The notes: a model not told the origin generated them from the letters alone. Shown: positions 45,405 to 56,810, numbered from the stretch's first letter. The stretch is 64,000 nucleotides of DNA from Cyclina sinensis (GCA_012932295.1 JAAONU010000001.1:1364001-1428000); one strand, 5' to 3'. Numbers and translations: made by a program.

Positions 45405-46995
45405 GAATGTGCTGCCAAATGTCGAATGCACTGCTGGACATTCAAAAACATGCATGAAATCGAATGTCCTGCTGAATGTCCAATGCACTGAGGGACTTTC
45501 AAAAACACGCATGAAATCGAATGTCCTGCTGAATGTCGAATGCACTGCAGGACATTCAAAATCTTGCATGAAATCGAATGTCCTGCCCAATGTCGAATGC
45601 ACTGCTGGACATTCAAAAACATGCATTCAATCGAATGCCCTGCTGAATGTCCAATGCACTGCTGGACATTCAAAAACATGCATTCAATCGAATGTCCTGC
45701 TGAATGTCCAATGCACTGCTGGATATTCAAGAACATGCATTCAATCGAATGTCCTGCTGAATGTCCAATGCACTGCTGGACATTCAAAAACATGCATTCA
45801 ATCGAATGTCCTGCTGAATGTCCAATGCACTGCTGGACATTCAAAAACATGCATTCAATCGAATGTCCTGCTGAATGTCCAATGCACTGCTGGACATTCA
45901 AAAACATGCATTCAATCGAATGTCCTGCTGAATGTCCAATGCACTGCTGGACATTCAAAAACATGCATTCAATCGAATGTCCTGCTGAATGTCCAATGCA
46001 CTGCGGGACATTCAAAAACATGCATCAAATCGAATGTCCTGCTGAATGGCCAATGCACTGCTGGACATTCAAAAACATGCATTCAATCGAATGTCCTGCT
46101 GAATGTCCAATGCTTTGCTGGACATTCAAAAACATGCATTCAATCGAATGTCCTGCTGTATGTCCAATGCACTGCTGGACATTCAAAAACATGCATTCAA
46201 TCGAATGTCCTGCTGTATGTCCAATGCACTGCTGGACATTCAAAAACATGCATCAAATCGAATGTCCTGCTGAATGTCCAATGCACTGCTGGACATTCAA
46301 AAACATGCATTCAATCGAATGTCCTGCTGAATGTCCAATGCACTGCTGGACATTCAAAAACATGCATCAAATCGAATGTCCTGCTGAATGTCCAATGCAC
46401 TGCTGGACATTCAAAAACATGCATCAAATCGAATGTCCTGCTGAATGTCCAATGCACTGCTGGACATTCAAAAACATGCATTCAATCGAATGTCCTGCTG
46501 AATGTCCAATGCACTGCTGGACATTCAACAACATGCATCCAATCGAATGTCCTGCTGTATGTCCAATGCACTGCTGGACATTCAAAAACATGCATTCAAT
46601 CGAATGTCCTGCTGAATGTCCAATGCACTGCTGGACATTCAAAAACATGGATAAAAACGAATGTCCTGCCCAATGTCCAATGCACTGCTGGACATTCAAC
46701 AACATGCATTCAATCGAATGTCCTGCTGAATGTCCAATGCACTGCTGGACATTCAAAAACATGCATTCAATCGAATGTCCTGCTGAATGTCCAATGCACT
46801 GCTGGACATTCAAAAACATGCATTCAATCGAATGTCCTGCTGAATGTCCAATGCACTGCTGGACATTCAACAACATGTATTCAATCGAATGTCCTGCTGA
46901 ATGTCCAATGCACTGCGGGACATTCAAAAACATGCATTCAATCGAATGTCCTGCTGAATGTCCAATGCACTGCGGGACATTGAATGTTGAATGTC
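45405..46995. repeat. 57-bp tandem repeat array, right (about 28 copies, inverted relative to the left array)
   Basis: Same unit as the left array on the opposite strand (GAATGTCCTGCTGAATGTCC, AATGCACTGCTGGACATTC, AAAAACATGCATTCAATC). The inner, gene-proximal end has the most diverged units (GTGCTGCCAAATG, GAGGGACTTTC). The outer end ends in the unique cap up to 47028. Open frames of 535 and 496 codons here are repeat artefacts. Confidence 0.97.
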
Positions 46996-47164
46996 GAATG
47001 TTGATCCCACTGCTAACTTCACAGACTTAAAAAATATATCAATATTTGGTCCGATGATGTCTAGAGGTAACCAAGCACCGTTGAATCAAGTCGTAAATAG
47101 TGTCTTGTCATCATCACTTCAATTCGGTTTTCATTCCATACACCATATAGAGAGCTTTATTCTA

Positions 47165-49215
47165 AAACAACATATGAAGGAAATGAAAAACGTTTTATTT
47201 CTCAAACACAATATGACGGAAGCCTTATTTCAAAAACACCATTTGCAGAAAGGAAGCTTTATTTCTAAAACACTATATGAAGGAGGTTTTATTTCTAAAA
47301 CACCATATGGAGGAAGTTTTATTTCTAAAACACCATACGGAGGACTGTTTATTTCTCAAACACCATATGGAGGACTGTTTATTTCTCAAACACCATATGA
47401 AGGAGGTTTTATTTCTAAAACACCATATGGAGGAAGCTTTATTTTTAAAACACCATATGGAGGAAGTTTTATCTCTAATACACCATATGGAGGATCTCTA
47501 AAAAACCATTTGGAGGAAGTTTTATTTCTAAAACACCATAAGGAGGACTGTTTATTTCTAAAACACCCTATGGAGGAGGTTTTATTTCTAAAACACCATA
47601 TGGAGGAGGTTTTATCCCTAAAACGCCATATGGACGACTGTTTTTTTCTAAAACACCATATGGAGGAGGTTTTATTTCTAAAACACCAAATGGAGGAAGC
47701 TAAATATTTTTTAAACACCAAATGGAGGAAGCTAAATATTTTTTAAACACCATGTGGAGGAAGTATTATCTCTAAATCACTATATGTTTGGAGGAAGTTT
47801 TATCTCTAAAACACCATTTGGAGAAAGTTTCATTTCTAAAACACCATATGGAGGACTGTTTATTTCTAAAACACCATATGGAGGAAGTTTTGTTTCTTTA
47901 ACACCATTTGGAGGATTTTTTCTCTCTAAAACATCATATGGAGGAAGCTTTATTTCTAAAACAACAAATGGGAGGACTGTTTATTTCTAAAACATCATAT
48001 GAAGGAAGCTTGTTTCTAAAACACCATATGAAGGAAGCTTTATTTCTTAAACACCATATGGAGGTAGGTTTATTATTAAAACACCATATGGGGGAAGTTT
48101 TATTTTTAAAACACCATACGGAGGAAGTTTTATTTCTAAAACACCATATGGAGGAAGCTTTATTTCTAAAACACCATATGGAGAAAGTTTTATTTCTAAA
48201 ACACCATATGGAGGAAGCTTTATTTCTAAAATATCATATGGAGGAAGCTTTATTTCTTAAACTCCATTTGGAGGAAGTTTTAATCTAAAACACCATCTTG
48301 AGGAATCTTTATTTCTAAAACACCATATGGAGGAAGGTTTATTTCTAGAACACAATACGGAGGAAGGTTTATTTCTAACACACCTTTCGTAGAAAGTTCT
48401 ATTTTTAAAACACTATACGAAGGAATTTTTATTTTAAAACAACATATGGAGCAGGCTTTGTTTATAAAACATCATATGAAGGAAGCTTTGTTGATAAAAT
48501 ATCATATGAAGGAAGCTTTTTCTAAAACATCATACGGAGGAAGTTTTATTTCTAAAACACCATATGGAGGAAGCTTTGTTTATTAAACATCATATGAAGA
48601 AAGTTTTATTTTTAAAAAACCATATGGTGACAGCTTTGTTTATAAATCATCATATGAAGGAAGCTTTGTTTATAAAACACCATATGGAGGAACGTTTATT
48701 TCTAAAACACCATATGGAGGAAGTTTTATTTCTAAAACACCATATGGAAGAAGCTTTGTTTCTAAAACACCATATAGAGGAAGGTTTATTTCTAAAACAC
48801 CATATGGAGGAAGCTTTGTTTATAAAAATCATATGGAGGAAGTTTTATTTCTAAAACATCATATGAAGGAAGTTTATTTATAAAACATCATATGGAGGAA
48901 GTTTTATTTCTAAAACACCATATGAAGGAAGTTTATTTTTAAAACATCATATGGAGGAAGTTTTATTTCTAGAACACCATATGGAGGAAATTTTGTTTAT
49001 AAAACACCATATGGAGGAAGCTTTATTTCTAAAACACCATATGGAGGAAGCTTTGTTTATAGAACATCATATGAAGGAAGCTTTTTTTTCTAAAACACCA
49101 TATGGAGGAAGGTTTTTTTTTAGAACACCATATGGAGGAAGCTTTATTTCTTAAACACCATATGGAGGAAACTTTGTTTCGAAAACACTATATGAAGGAA
49201 ATTTTATTTCTAATT
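47165..49215. repeat. 30-bp tandem repeat array (about 68 copies)
   Basis: The unit is about AAACACCATATGGAGGAAG then a TTTTATTTCTA-like stretch. Variants include GAAGGAAGC, GGACTGTTT, CATCATATG and TTTATAAAAC. The unit contains the NdeI-type palindrome CATATG. A 30-bp period keeps frames open (for example repeats of HHMEEVLFLK), but single-base length changes break every frame, so it is not a gene. It begins within 140 bp of the right cap of the 57-bp block. Confidence 0.96.
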
Positions 49216-49805
49216 TTCTTTTAGAAGGAATAAAATATTGGGGTTTAAAGTCGTGTAGTTTTTTGTTCTTTATCGCCGTTCTTTTGAAGGGGTCTTTGTG
49301 TCTGAATTGAAACTAATTTATAGTTAAGTTACTCAGTTTAACTTTACAGATTTTTCTCACAATAAGGTCAAAAATTTCCTCATAAACTATTCATGTCGTT
49401 TTCTTTGCAATTTATGCAGACATTTTCCTGCCTTTCAGGTGTGATACAGGCATGTACATGTCGGCTTGTTCTTAATAATTTGAGATCTAGAAAAGTAATC
49501 GTTTGATGAAAAATGTATAGTGATTTTTGTCATTAATTTTCATTTTCTGCTCTTTTTCTTATGTAGTATTTCTAAAATATTTACAAAATAATGCACATTT
49601 CCGCTTTAGTGTGTATGTATGTATTTTTTGTCAAGGTTGGCCATGAGCTTTTATTATTTTCAGACTGATTTCTACTTTTTCATAATTTATATCATCAGAA
49701 TGCGTATCTTTTTATACAATATATACAAAATGATGTATACAAAAGTTTACTCAGATCTACGAGCAAGTTAAAAAAAATGCTTAAGGAACCTGCAGTAGAT
49801 TAGCT
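49216..49805. other. No gene recognised
   Basis: AT-rich spacer between the 30-bp array and element B. Confidence 0.45.
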
Positions 49806-49811
49806 GTACCG

Positions 49812-51499
49812 CACGGAAACACTGGAGGGACATTTAGGACTTACGACTTTTAACTTACGATTTAATAGTTACGACTTACAACTTAAGACCTACGACTTGA
49901 AAGGTAACATTTAACACTTATGACTCGTGTAGTTTATTAGGAAAAAGTGACAAGGTGAGCTTTTGTGATCACCTTTCGTCCGTCCATCCGTCCGTTCAGT
50001 CGTCTATTAACTATTTCATGTCTGCACGATAGAGGTTTTATTTATCATTTGATTTTAACCAAACTTGCACACAACTTAAATCAACATAATATCTCGGTTC
50101 CTTTCTTGAACCAGCTATATCCCATTTTGGGTTCTAGAGTTATAACCCCTGAAAGGACCCAAAATGGTTATTTGTTCTTGTCTGCATGATAGAGGATTCA
50201 TTTATTATTTGATTTTCACCAAACTTGTACACAACCTATATCATCATATGATTTTTGTTCCTTTCTTAAACCAACATAATTATTTATGGGTTCCAGAGTT
50301 ACAGGCCCCTGAAAGGGCCTGAATCTGTTACATAGAGTTATAAAGTAAAAAGTAAAAAAAATCTTCTTCTCTGAAAGCACAAGGCCTAGCGCATTGTTAT
50401 TTTGTATTTAGCATCATCTAGTGAACCTCTACCAAAGTTGCTTAAAGTATGGCCCCAGGGTCAAAATTGGCTGCAAGCTTGGAGTCAATTTGTTATTGCA
50501 TTTGCCTACAGTTACTCTCGCTGGCAAGTATTTAAGCAACCGTTGACAGGTGAGCGACCTAGGGCCCACTTGTTGAACTTTTAAGAGTAATTTGCATTTT
50601 AACAGTTAGTGTTAGGTTTTCCAAGTTCTATGAATTAAATCATTAGTGTTTTAAAAGTCTTATATCCTTATTGTTAAATCATAAGTGGTAAGTGATAAGT
50701 TCTAAATGTTAAATGTTGTTATATCTGATTTAGATTGTTAAGTGTTAAATAATAAATCCTTAGTGTTGAGTCCTAACTTTTAAATCAGTGATTTTAGTGT
50801 TAAGTCTTAACTGTTATATCTGTGATTTAAAGATGAATGCTAGTTTCTCACTTTTTAGGCTATACCTATTAGCTTGACTTCTCTAAGGATAAGGAAATCT
50901 ATTCTTCATACCCTGCTGCAAGTGCCTTTAAAACCTTGGTTAAAGTCGTGCATATACATATATCCATGGTAAAAAGACTATTAAAGACTTTGAAACATTA
51001 GTTTTTTTTATTCAGTGTGATTAACCAACCTCAGATTAAGTCCTGTAACTATATCTTGAATTAGGACAAAATCATGCACCTTTTTGAGTTTACAAAATCA
51101 TGGTTAAAGTTTAGCATGTAAGATGATAAATTCATTGTTTATTTTTTTGCATGGGATATATATGATCCAATGTTATCATGTATATTGTCTGAAATTACAG
51201 ATATATTATCCAGCCAATTAAGTAATGTTATAGTTTTGAGTCCCACTTTTGGGATGAATTATGGCAAAAATATGCACACTTTTGGGACCGCTGTGGTCTA
51301 GATGGTTCAGTCGAACCGCTAAGATCTCTCACTGATGGAGGGCTATATGTTTGAACCCTGATACCGAGCATGGCCCTTTATGTGAGAACACTTGGTAGTT
51401 TGTGCCGGAGGAAGGGTATTTAGTACTCTTAAGTTGTAAGTCGTAACTGTTAAGTAAGTGAAAAGTCGTAAGTCCTAAATGTCCCTCTAGCGTTTCGTA
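49812..51499. mobile_element. Fold-back element B: TIRs and 6-bp duplication, related to element A
   Basis: Flanked by GTACCG at 49806-49811 and 51500-51505. The left end is CACGGAAACACTGGAGGG, then ACATTTAGGACTTACGAC. The right end is the inverted form (reverse complement TACGAAACGCTAGAGGG, then ACATTTAGGACTTACGAC). The outermost 18 bp resemble those of element A (TACGGTATTTCTTGAGGG). Subterminal zones consist of short variants of ACTTACGACTTA on the left and AAGTCGTAAGT / TTAAGTGTTAAAT on the right, so strands can fold back. The 1688-bp interior holds dispersed mollusc-type repeats (about 50000-50340) and a tRNA-like SINE head. No transposase. Confidence 0.82.
51286..51375 (+). repeat. tRNA-like SINE head inside element B
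   Basis: GACCGCTGTGGTCTAGATGG resembles an A box and TATGTTTGAACCCTGATAC a B box. The arms do not fold as a complete tRNA. Confidence 0.5.
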
Positions 51500-51505
51500 G
51501 TACCG

Positions 51506-52280
51506 TTATATAACTTCCTTCAAACGTACTGCTTGTTCATTTGTACGGACTATTTTTTGTTTGTTTTGCCAATAACAAATACAAATGAAGCGTTGACTGA
51601 CATGATTGCAAGAGATGAATAATTGACTCGATCCATCGAGGTGTTGAAATCTGTTATCTTTTGCTGTAATGTTATTACTTGGCAGAAGTTTGCAAAGCTG
51701 GCTCTGTTATCGTAATTTATTATATGACAGCGGGGGAAACTCATTAATTCATTGACTACTACTGACACGATTACATTAAAAAATATACAGATTTGTATTG
51801 ATAACGTCAGACTGTTGGGACATGCAGTGCAATCGAAACTATGATTAAAACTACTTTCCGACAGAGATTACAGCAACCAAAGGTTTTGTGGATAGAAAAA
51901 TCAAAGCGCTGACGCCGGAATGATAGGATAAATCTTTTTAATCTTATGTTAAACTTATTCAACAATCCTCTTTATTCTCCATGCATGTGTTGTTATTCGG
52001 CACTGAAAAAGGCGATTAAACTTCGCAGCTTAAGATGACTTTCTCTTAGCGGTAGGAAATTTGTTTTGAAGCATACAAATTACTCTTTATGTTCTCAAAC
52101 ATATTTTCAAAACCGATCAGAAGTTATCGCCACTTGAAATATAAACAACAGAAAAACAATCGTTGGGATTTTTAATGATAATTTCATCGAATTCAGACGA
52201 TAAAGTCACGTGATCAATACTTATTGCTAAAGTCACAAAGATATTGCAAGAAAAAATACGAAATCCTGTTGGGGCCAATT
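51506..52280. other. No gene recognised
   Basis: AT-rich spacer; no element ends or coding sequence seen. Confidence 0.4.
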
Positions 52281-52283
52281 AAA

Positions 52284-52395
52284 ATGTCGCCGTCGCGCTT
52301 AGAGGTAGACGCTCGACAACGCGACCCGACATCGCAAAAATGCGATACGACGCTCGACAATGCGAAGCGACGCGCGACAATGCCAAACGAAATAT
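52284..52395. repeat. Short CG-rich repeat cluster (CGACAATGCGA type)
   Basis: Repeats of GACGCTCGACAA, GCGATACGACGC and GCGCGACAATGCC. They are similar in style to the CGACAATGCGATAG repeats inside element A, which suggests a relic of the same family without clear ends. Confidence 0.5.
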
Positions 52396-52554
52396 CGCGA
52401 TTTCATACAGTTAATGGATTGGGTTCAAGTTTTGTAATATATTGGCCACACAATGGAATGATTATATCGCCTGCTTTGGAATCTGTTCAAGATTCTAAAC
52501 ATTCAAGATGTTTAGGAATCTACTTTCAATTTTCTTTCAATTCCAGATGGACAT

Positions 52555-53090
52555 TTGAAAGACGACATACAAGAAAAAGATGCTAGAACGTCAAGAAAAA
52601 GATGCTCGAACGTCAAGAAAAAGATGCTAGAACATCAAGAAATAGATGCTAGAACGTCAAGAAAAAGACGCTCGAACGTCAAGAAAAAGATGCTCGAACG
52701 TCAAGAAATAGATGCTAGAACGTCAAGAAAAAGATGCTCGAACGTCAAGAAATAGATGCTAGAACGTCAAGAAAAAGATGCTAGAACGTCAAGAAAAAGA
52801 TGCTAGAACGTCAAGAAAAAGATGCTCGAACGTCAAGAAAAAGATGCTAGAATGTCAAGAAAAAGACGCTCGAACGTCAAGAAAAAGATGCTAGAACGTC
52901 AAGAAAAAGGCGCTCGAACGTCAAGAAAAAGATGCTAGAACGTCAAGAAAAAGATGCTAGAACGTCAAGAAAAAGACGCTCGAACGTCAAGAAAAAGATG
53001 CTAGAACGTCAAGAGAAAGATGCTAGAACGTCAAGAAAAAGACGCGAGAACGTCAATTTTAATACTGAAATATAGAGATGCTAGAACGTC
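52555..53090. repeat. 22-bp tandem repeat (about 24 copies)
   Basis: The unit is AAGAAAAAGATGCTAGAACG plus TC, with GACGCTCG, GATGCTCG and AAATAGATG variants. It ends in two copies of a longer unit with CGTCAATTTTAATACTGAAA. Since 22 is not a multiple of 3, frames rotate and the short open frames are artefacts. Confidence 0.95.
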
Positions 53091-54176
53091 AATTTTAATA
53101 CTGAAATACAGAGAGCTGAAAACAAACAGAAATTTAGTACTTTCCACCATATAATTAAACAGTCAATGCAAAAAAAATGATGAATTGTATTTGCAAATGC
53201 TCTAAAAGGTTACTTTTTGTGAGCTTGAACCAGCTGAAAAAATAACAGCCGAACCCTTAAATTACCCTTATATAAATTAATGATTCCTCATGTTCTATTC
53301 GAAACTAAAAACATAGAACTGTAAGAAGAAGCAGAAAGTGCAGGAAGAGATTTGTCAGAAATGGCTCCATTGAATAGAATGGAGCTAAATATTACAAATT
53401 TACTTTAGTAAATAGTTGCAAAACAGTATGTTTTCATGTGTTCATTCATGAACATATTCATCAGCAAATATGTTTTTATGTATGAAAATTTAAACGCACG
53501 CACGTACGCACGCATGTGCGCACATGAGTATGAAAAAAGCATTTTGTCGCGTGACGTAACGCTTGATACACAAGTAAAGTCATAGCGAATTATGAACAGT
53601 TACGTCGTCTGCTTTTCACGTACAGTGAATTCTATCATCTCTCTCTCTCTCGCTACATTGTACTTGTTTGTTATATTTAAAGTTTTAAACTGTTTAATAA
53701 AATATGTAGAAATTAGCCGACCAGCAATAAATACCGTCACAACTGAAGCATCCCACTTAAACGTTTCGACGTTAATTTACGCGTTAATTCAGCGTTTGTG
53801 TATACGTATATATGAGCTGCTCAAGGTCTTCATCAAAAGTTCACGCTCATAGACGACAAGCTACGACTTGAACTGACTGCATTTTACATGGTACAGTAAA
53901 TGATTTATTATGATATTTTTTCTTTTGTTATTTTGTGACATGTTATTTTATTTATGTCAGCGTCGCATCTTTCTTTTTCGTTATCTAATCTTAAAAATCT
54001 AACTTGTTGATCGGAATATAAAATTGTTAGGCAAATATGTACTTCGTTGGATCATTTAAACTGCGTATTAAATTCGCTCTTTAATTACTCTTGAAACTGG
54101 TTGTTTTTACTGATTAATTAGTACAGGTTTGCGTTATTTTTGCTGCAGTGAATTATTTCTTTAGAACGGACAAACA
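53091..54176. other. 5' flank of the cyclase-family gene
   Basis: Contains a CGCACGCACGTACGCACGC run (about 53495-53525) and a TCTCTCTCTC run (about 53637). A pyrimidine-rich TTTTTGCTGCAG ends at about 54148, just before the start codon. This suggests a splice acceptor and hence an upstream non-coding exon. Confidence 0.45.
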
Positions 54177-54367
54177 ATGTTGTACATAACTCTGCTTGCA
54201 CTGGCTGCATCTATCAGTGCCGCAGACGGACGAAAGATCGTGGATTTGACGCATACCTTAGACGAGCATGCACCGAAATACCCAGTTTCCTCACTTGAAG
54301 ACACAGCAACAAATTTCACATACTATGCACTAAAACCGCTCATGAAACAATACATTGGTGATATGTG
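54177..54367 (+). CDS. Cyclase-family gene, exon 1
   Basis: ATG at 54177 opens directly into a signal peptide, then the LTHTLDEHAPKYP motif. Donor GTAAGT at 54368; two bases left over. Confidence 0.92.
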
Positions 54368-56810
54368 GTAAGTGTTTTTTAATGAAAATCAGATTTTTTT
54401 TAAGTAGATTGCTACATCAAAGATTAACAAATAAATTTGTAATTCAAGCGTCATTAATCTGTTTAGTATCAACATTCTTACATGTTTGAACTTATATTAT
54501 CGTTCAAAAGTCTTCAAATAAGGTGTCCAAATGACCTGTACACTTATATTCTGTTGTAATCCCAATGAGGATGGCGGGTTATGCAACTTTAATGTTGGTC
54601 GTTAAAAATGTGCTTCGGTTTTTAGTACAAGTAGTTTCAAATGCAATTGGTTACAACCAGCTAACCTCTCTTCAACTTGCCATTAATTAGGTTTGTGGCG
54701 ACCTCTGCTTGAAGGATCGGTTTCTGATTATGACCAAAAGCCTCATAATTTCAAGTTTTGATTATAATTACACTTTAATGTACCTTATTGTTTTTTATCT
54801 GCAGACGGTCATAGGTGATTGCATATATAAGTCAGTTCTCATCAATATTTGAATAAAGACTTTGTCTAGAAATCAGTTTTGTAGGCAATTTTGTCTGATA
54901 TATGTATCTTTTCAACAGATGTTGGTTGATTAGTGGTATATTTTGTATGTACAGGGTAGAACTGAACACTCTCGAGTTTTACGAACACCAAGGTACTCAT
55001 ATAGACGCTCCTATACATTTTGGTAATGGCCGACAGACATTGGACGAGATACCACTGAATAGACTGATGGGTCCAGGTGTTGTCATAGATATCAAAGATA
55101 AGGTCAAGGACAATGCAGACTACGCGGTGACTGTGGAAGATATCAAAAGTAAGTGTTTAAGATCGCCCGTATTGACATACTATCATTAATAAGAATATTC
55201 TAGGTAGTGAACATAATAAAGAATACCTGTTTAAGTTCTCTTGTTAGACCAAAAAATCAGAACTTTTAAAAATATTTCTGTGACGTAACCACATGCATAA
55301 CTTGGTTATGATTTAGTCAGACAATGGTCTTACTTATTGGTGGTCTTAGAAATGGAAATCGATTTGACCACAAGATTCTCCTTATAAAAGTCGTAAAAAA
55401 TGTTTGAGATAAATTAAGTTGAAAGAAAACAGCCAACATGAAATACAATGTAGATAACCATATAGACAAGGAATAAAGTTTAAAAGTTTAAAATACAGAA
55501 ATAAATAGAAATCGTTAAGGTTCAGATCACTATGTCAAGTTAGAGTTTTAGCAGTCCATTCTGTGCGATAGTTTTTGTTTTGTTTTTGTTTTTTTGAAAA
55601 GTGCAGGGAAATGTATTCGCAATAAAGATACTGTTCTGGCCAACTTAATAGTCTGTGTTGGTAAATTATAGTGCATGAAGCGGAATATGGGAGAATCCCA
55701 CCAAACGCTATAATAACAATCAACTCTGGTTGGGCTCGTAAGTACCCTGATCCCAACATGGTATTTGGCACGAAGAATTTGGATGACCCGAAGACGTTTC
55801 ATTTCCCCGGTTGGAGCTTGGAGGCTTGTGAGTTCATGCTTCAGCAACGCCAGGTATGAGCACCATTTCGTTCAGTCGCGCTCTGAAATCATTGTCTACT
55901 TTCCATTGAAACATTAGTAATTATAACAATGAAATAATGTAGAATTTTGTATAAACCAGTAAACAGATGACCCCTAAAACACATAAAATAAATTGGTTTA
56001 GCAATATTAATTTAGAAGAAGCCTTTCAAATAAAAATATGCAGTGTTTAGATTTTTTAAGGAACGGAACAGAACCCACAGTTTATAAAACTTATGATTTT
56101 TAGCTCATTGCCATGCATACATAGATATATTAGTTTAGAAGATTTTTGGAGAATTACCAACATGTTTATGTAAAGGTACACAAAACATGAAGATATTTAA
56201 GCTGGACATGGTTATTGTTTTTTTTTTTGTTTATCCACAACGTTTATTTTTCTTACAGTATCATTTAAGATCCTGAATTACTCCTCAGAACAACACATTA
56301 AAACTCATTTTCCTATTTATTTATTGGGATATTTGTTTAATGTCCGAGCCCTGCTTAACTCAAAGCATGTTACCAACTACTTAAAAGGCATAACTGGGTT
56401 ATGTGTAGCAAAGTCTTCAAATGATATAGATACAATTCGTAAGTATTGATTTATCTATCTGTTGACTGACTGATTCATGTTCAATCCATTCTCTGTAAAT
56501 GCAGGTGGCTGTAGTGGGCTCGGACACCCCGTCAACCGACCCTGGTAACCCTCCTGGATACCCTTGTCACATGTATCTTCAGCCAAATAACGTGCCCCTT
56601 CTGGAGTATGTTGCTAACTTGGACAGTATTCCACCACGTGGCACAACATTTGTGTTGGGAACCATGAAAGTTCGTGGTGGGTCTGGCGGGCCGACAAGAA
56701 TCTTTGCTCTTCTTGATGAAGACGACGCCGATTTTTTCAATTCGTCAGTAGAAGTCACTCTTCATTATGGCCTTATTTTCGCCTCTTGGATTTTTATGCA
56801 TATCATGTAA
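54177..56810 (+). CDS. Cyclase-family metal-dependent hydrolase (kynurenine-formamidase-like), four exons, complete
   Basis: Exons 54177-54367, 54955-55148, 55672-55853 and 56505-56810, all AG/GT, splice in phase to 290 residues. Residues 1-16 are a signal peptide (MLYITLLALAASISAA). IVDLTHTLDEHAPKYP is the family N-terminal motif. HQGTHIDAPIHF (residues 75-86) is the metal-binding HxGTHxDxPxH signature. GSDTPSTDPG (about 194-203) and LEYVANLDSIPPRGT with GGSGGPTRIFAL complete the fold. The family (Pfam cyclase; KynB, isatin hydrolase) hydrolyses amide or lactam bonds using Zn or Mn; the substrate here is unknown. Vertebrates use an unrelated alpha/beta-hydrolase for kynurenine formamidase. 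After DDADFFNSS comes a hydrophobic tail (GLIFASWIFMHIM) suggesting a GPI anchor signal or membrane tail. It is therefore probably extracellular. Confidence 0.93.
54955..55148 (+). CDS. Cyclase-family gene, exon 2 (metal-binding motif)
   Basis: Acceptor TGTACAG, donor GTAAGT. Carries EFYEHQGTHIDAPIHFGNG. One base left over. Confidence 0.95.
55672..55853 (+). CDS. Cyclase-family gene, exon 3
   Basis: Acceptor AATTATAG, donor GTATGA. Includes AIITINSGWARKYPDP and TFHFPGWSLEACEFM, both typical of the family core. Ends in phase 0. Confidence 0.93.
56505..56810 (+). CDS. Cyclase-family gene, exon 4 (C-terminus)
   Basis: Acceptor AATGCAG. Carries VAVVGSDTPSTDPG, NNVPLLEYVANLD and VRGGSGGPTRIFAL, then the hydrophobic tail and TAA at 56808. 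Confidence 0.93.
   Translation: MAVVGSDTPSTDPGNPPGYPCHMYLQPNNVPLLEYVANLDSIPPRGTTFVLGTMKVRGGSGGPTRIFALLDEDDADFFNSSVEVTLHYGLIFASWIFMHIM

Larger units (their letters stand above)
37307..47028. mobile_element. Candidate 9.7-kb element bounded by inverted, capped 57-bp arrays
   Basis: Both ends carry the same unique cap in inverted orientation: AAGTCTGTGAAGTTGGCAGT then GGGATCAACATTCGACATTC on the left, and its near-exact reverse complement ending CTTCACAGACTT on the right. Next to each cap begins an array of the same 57-bp repeat, also inverted. Outside lies the same 9-mer AAAAATATA (37298-37306 and 47030-47038; one extra A at the right border). This could be a 9-bp target-site duplication, but it is AT-rich and weak. 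Inside are a two-exon USP-like gene fragment (plus strand), a decayed acidic-repeat coding region (minus strand) and other repeats. No transposase was recognised. The alternative is an inverted duplication of one array around an ordinary locus. Confidence 0.5.

Noticed and set aside
45376..47030. 535- and 496-codon plus-strand open frames
   Set aside because: Overlapping frames of the same 57-bp array; no domain, splice site or codon signature singles one out.
46991..48288. 251- and 126-codon open frames with HHMEEVLFLK repeats
   Set aside because: 30-bp minisatellite; single-base length changes break all frames within the array.
51286..51375. tRNA gene
   Set aside because: No complete acceptor and anticodon stems; lies inside element B with SINE-like context.
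52224..52586. 120-codon plus-strand open frame
   Set aside because: Built from CG-rich repeats and the start of the 22-bp array; no domain or splice support.
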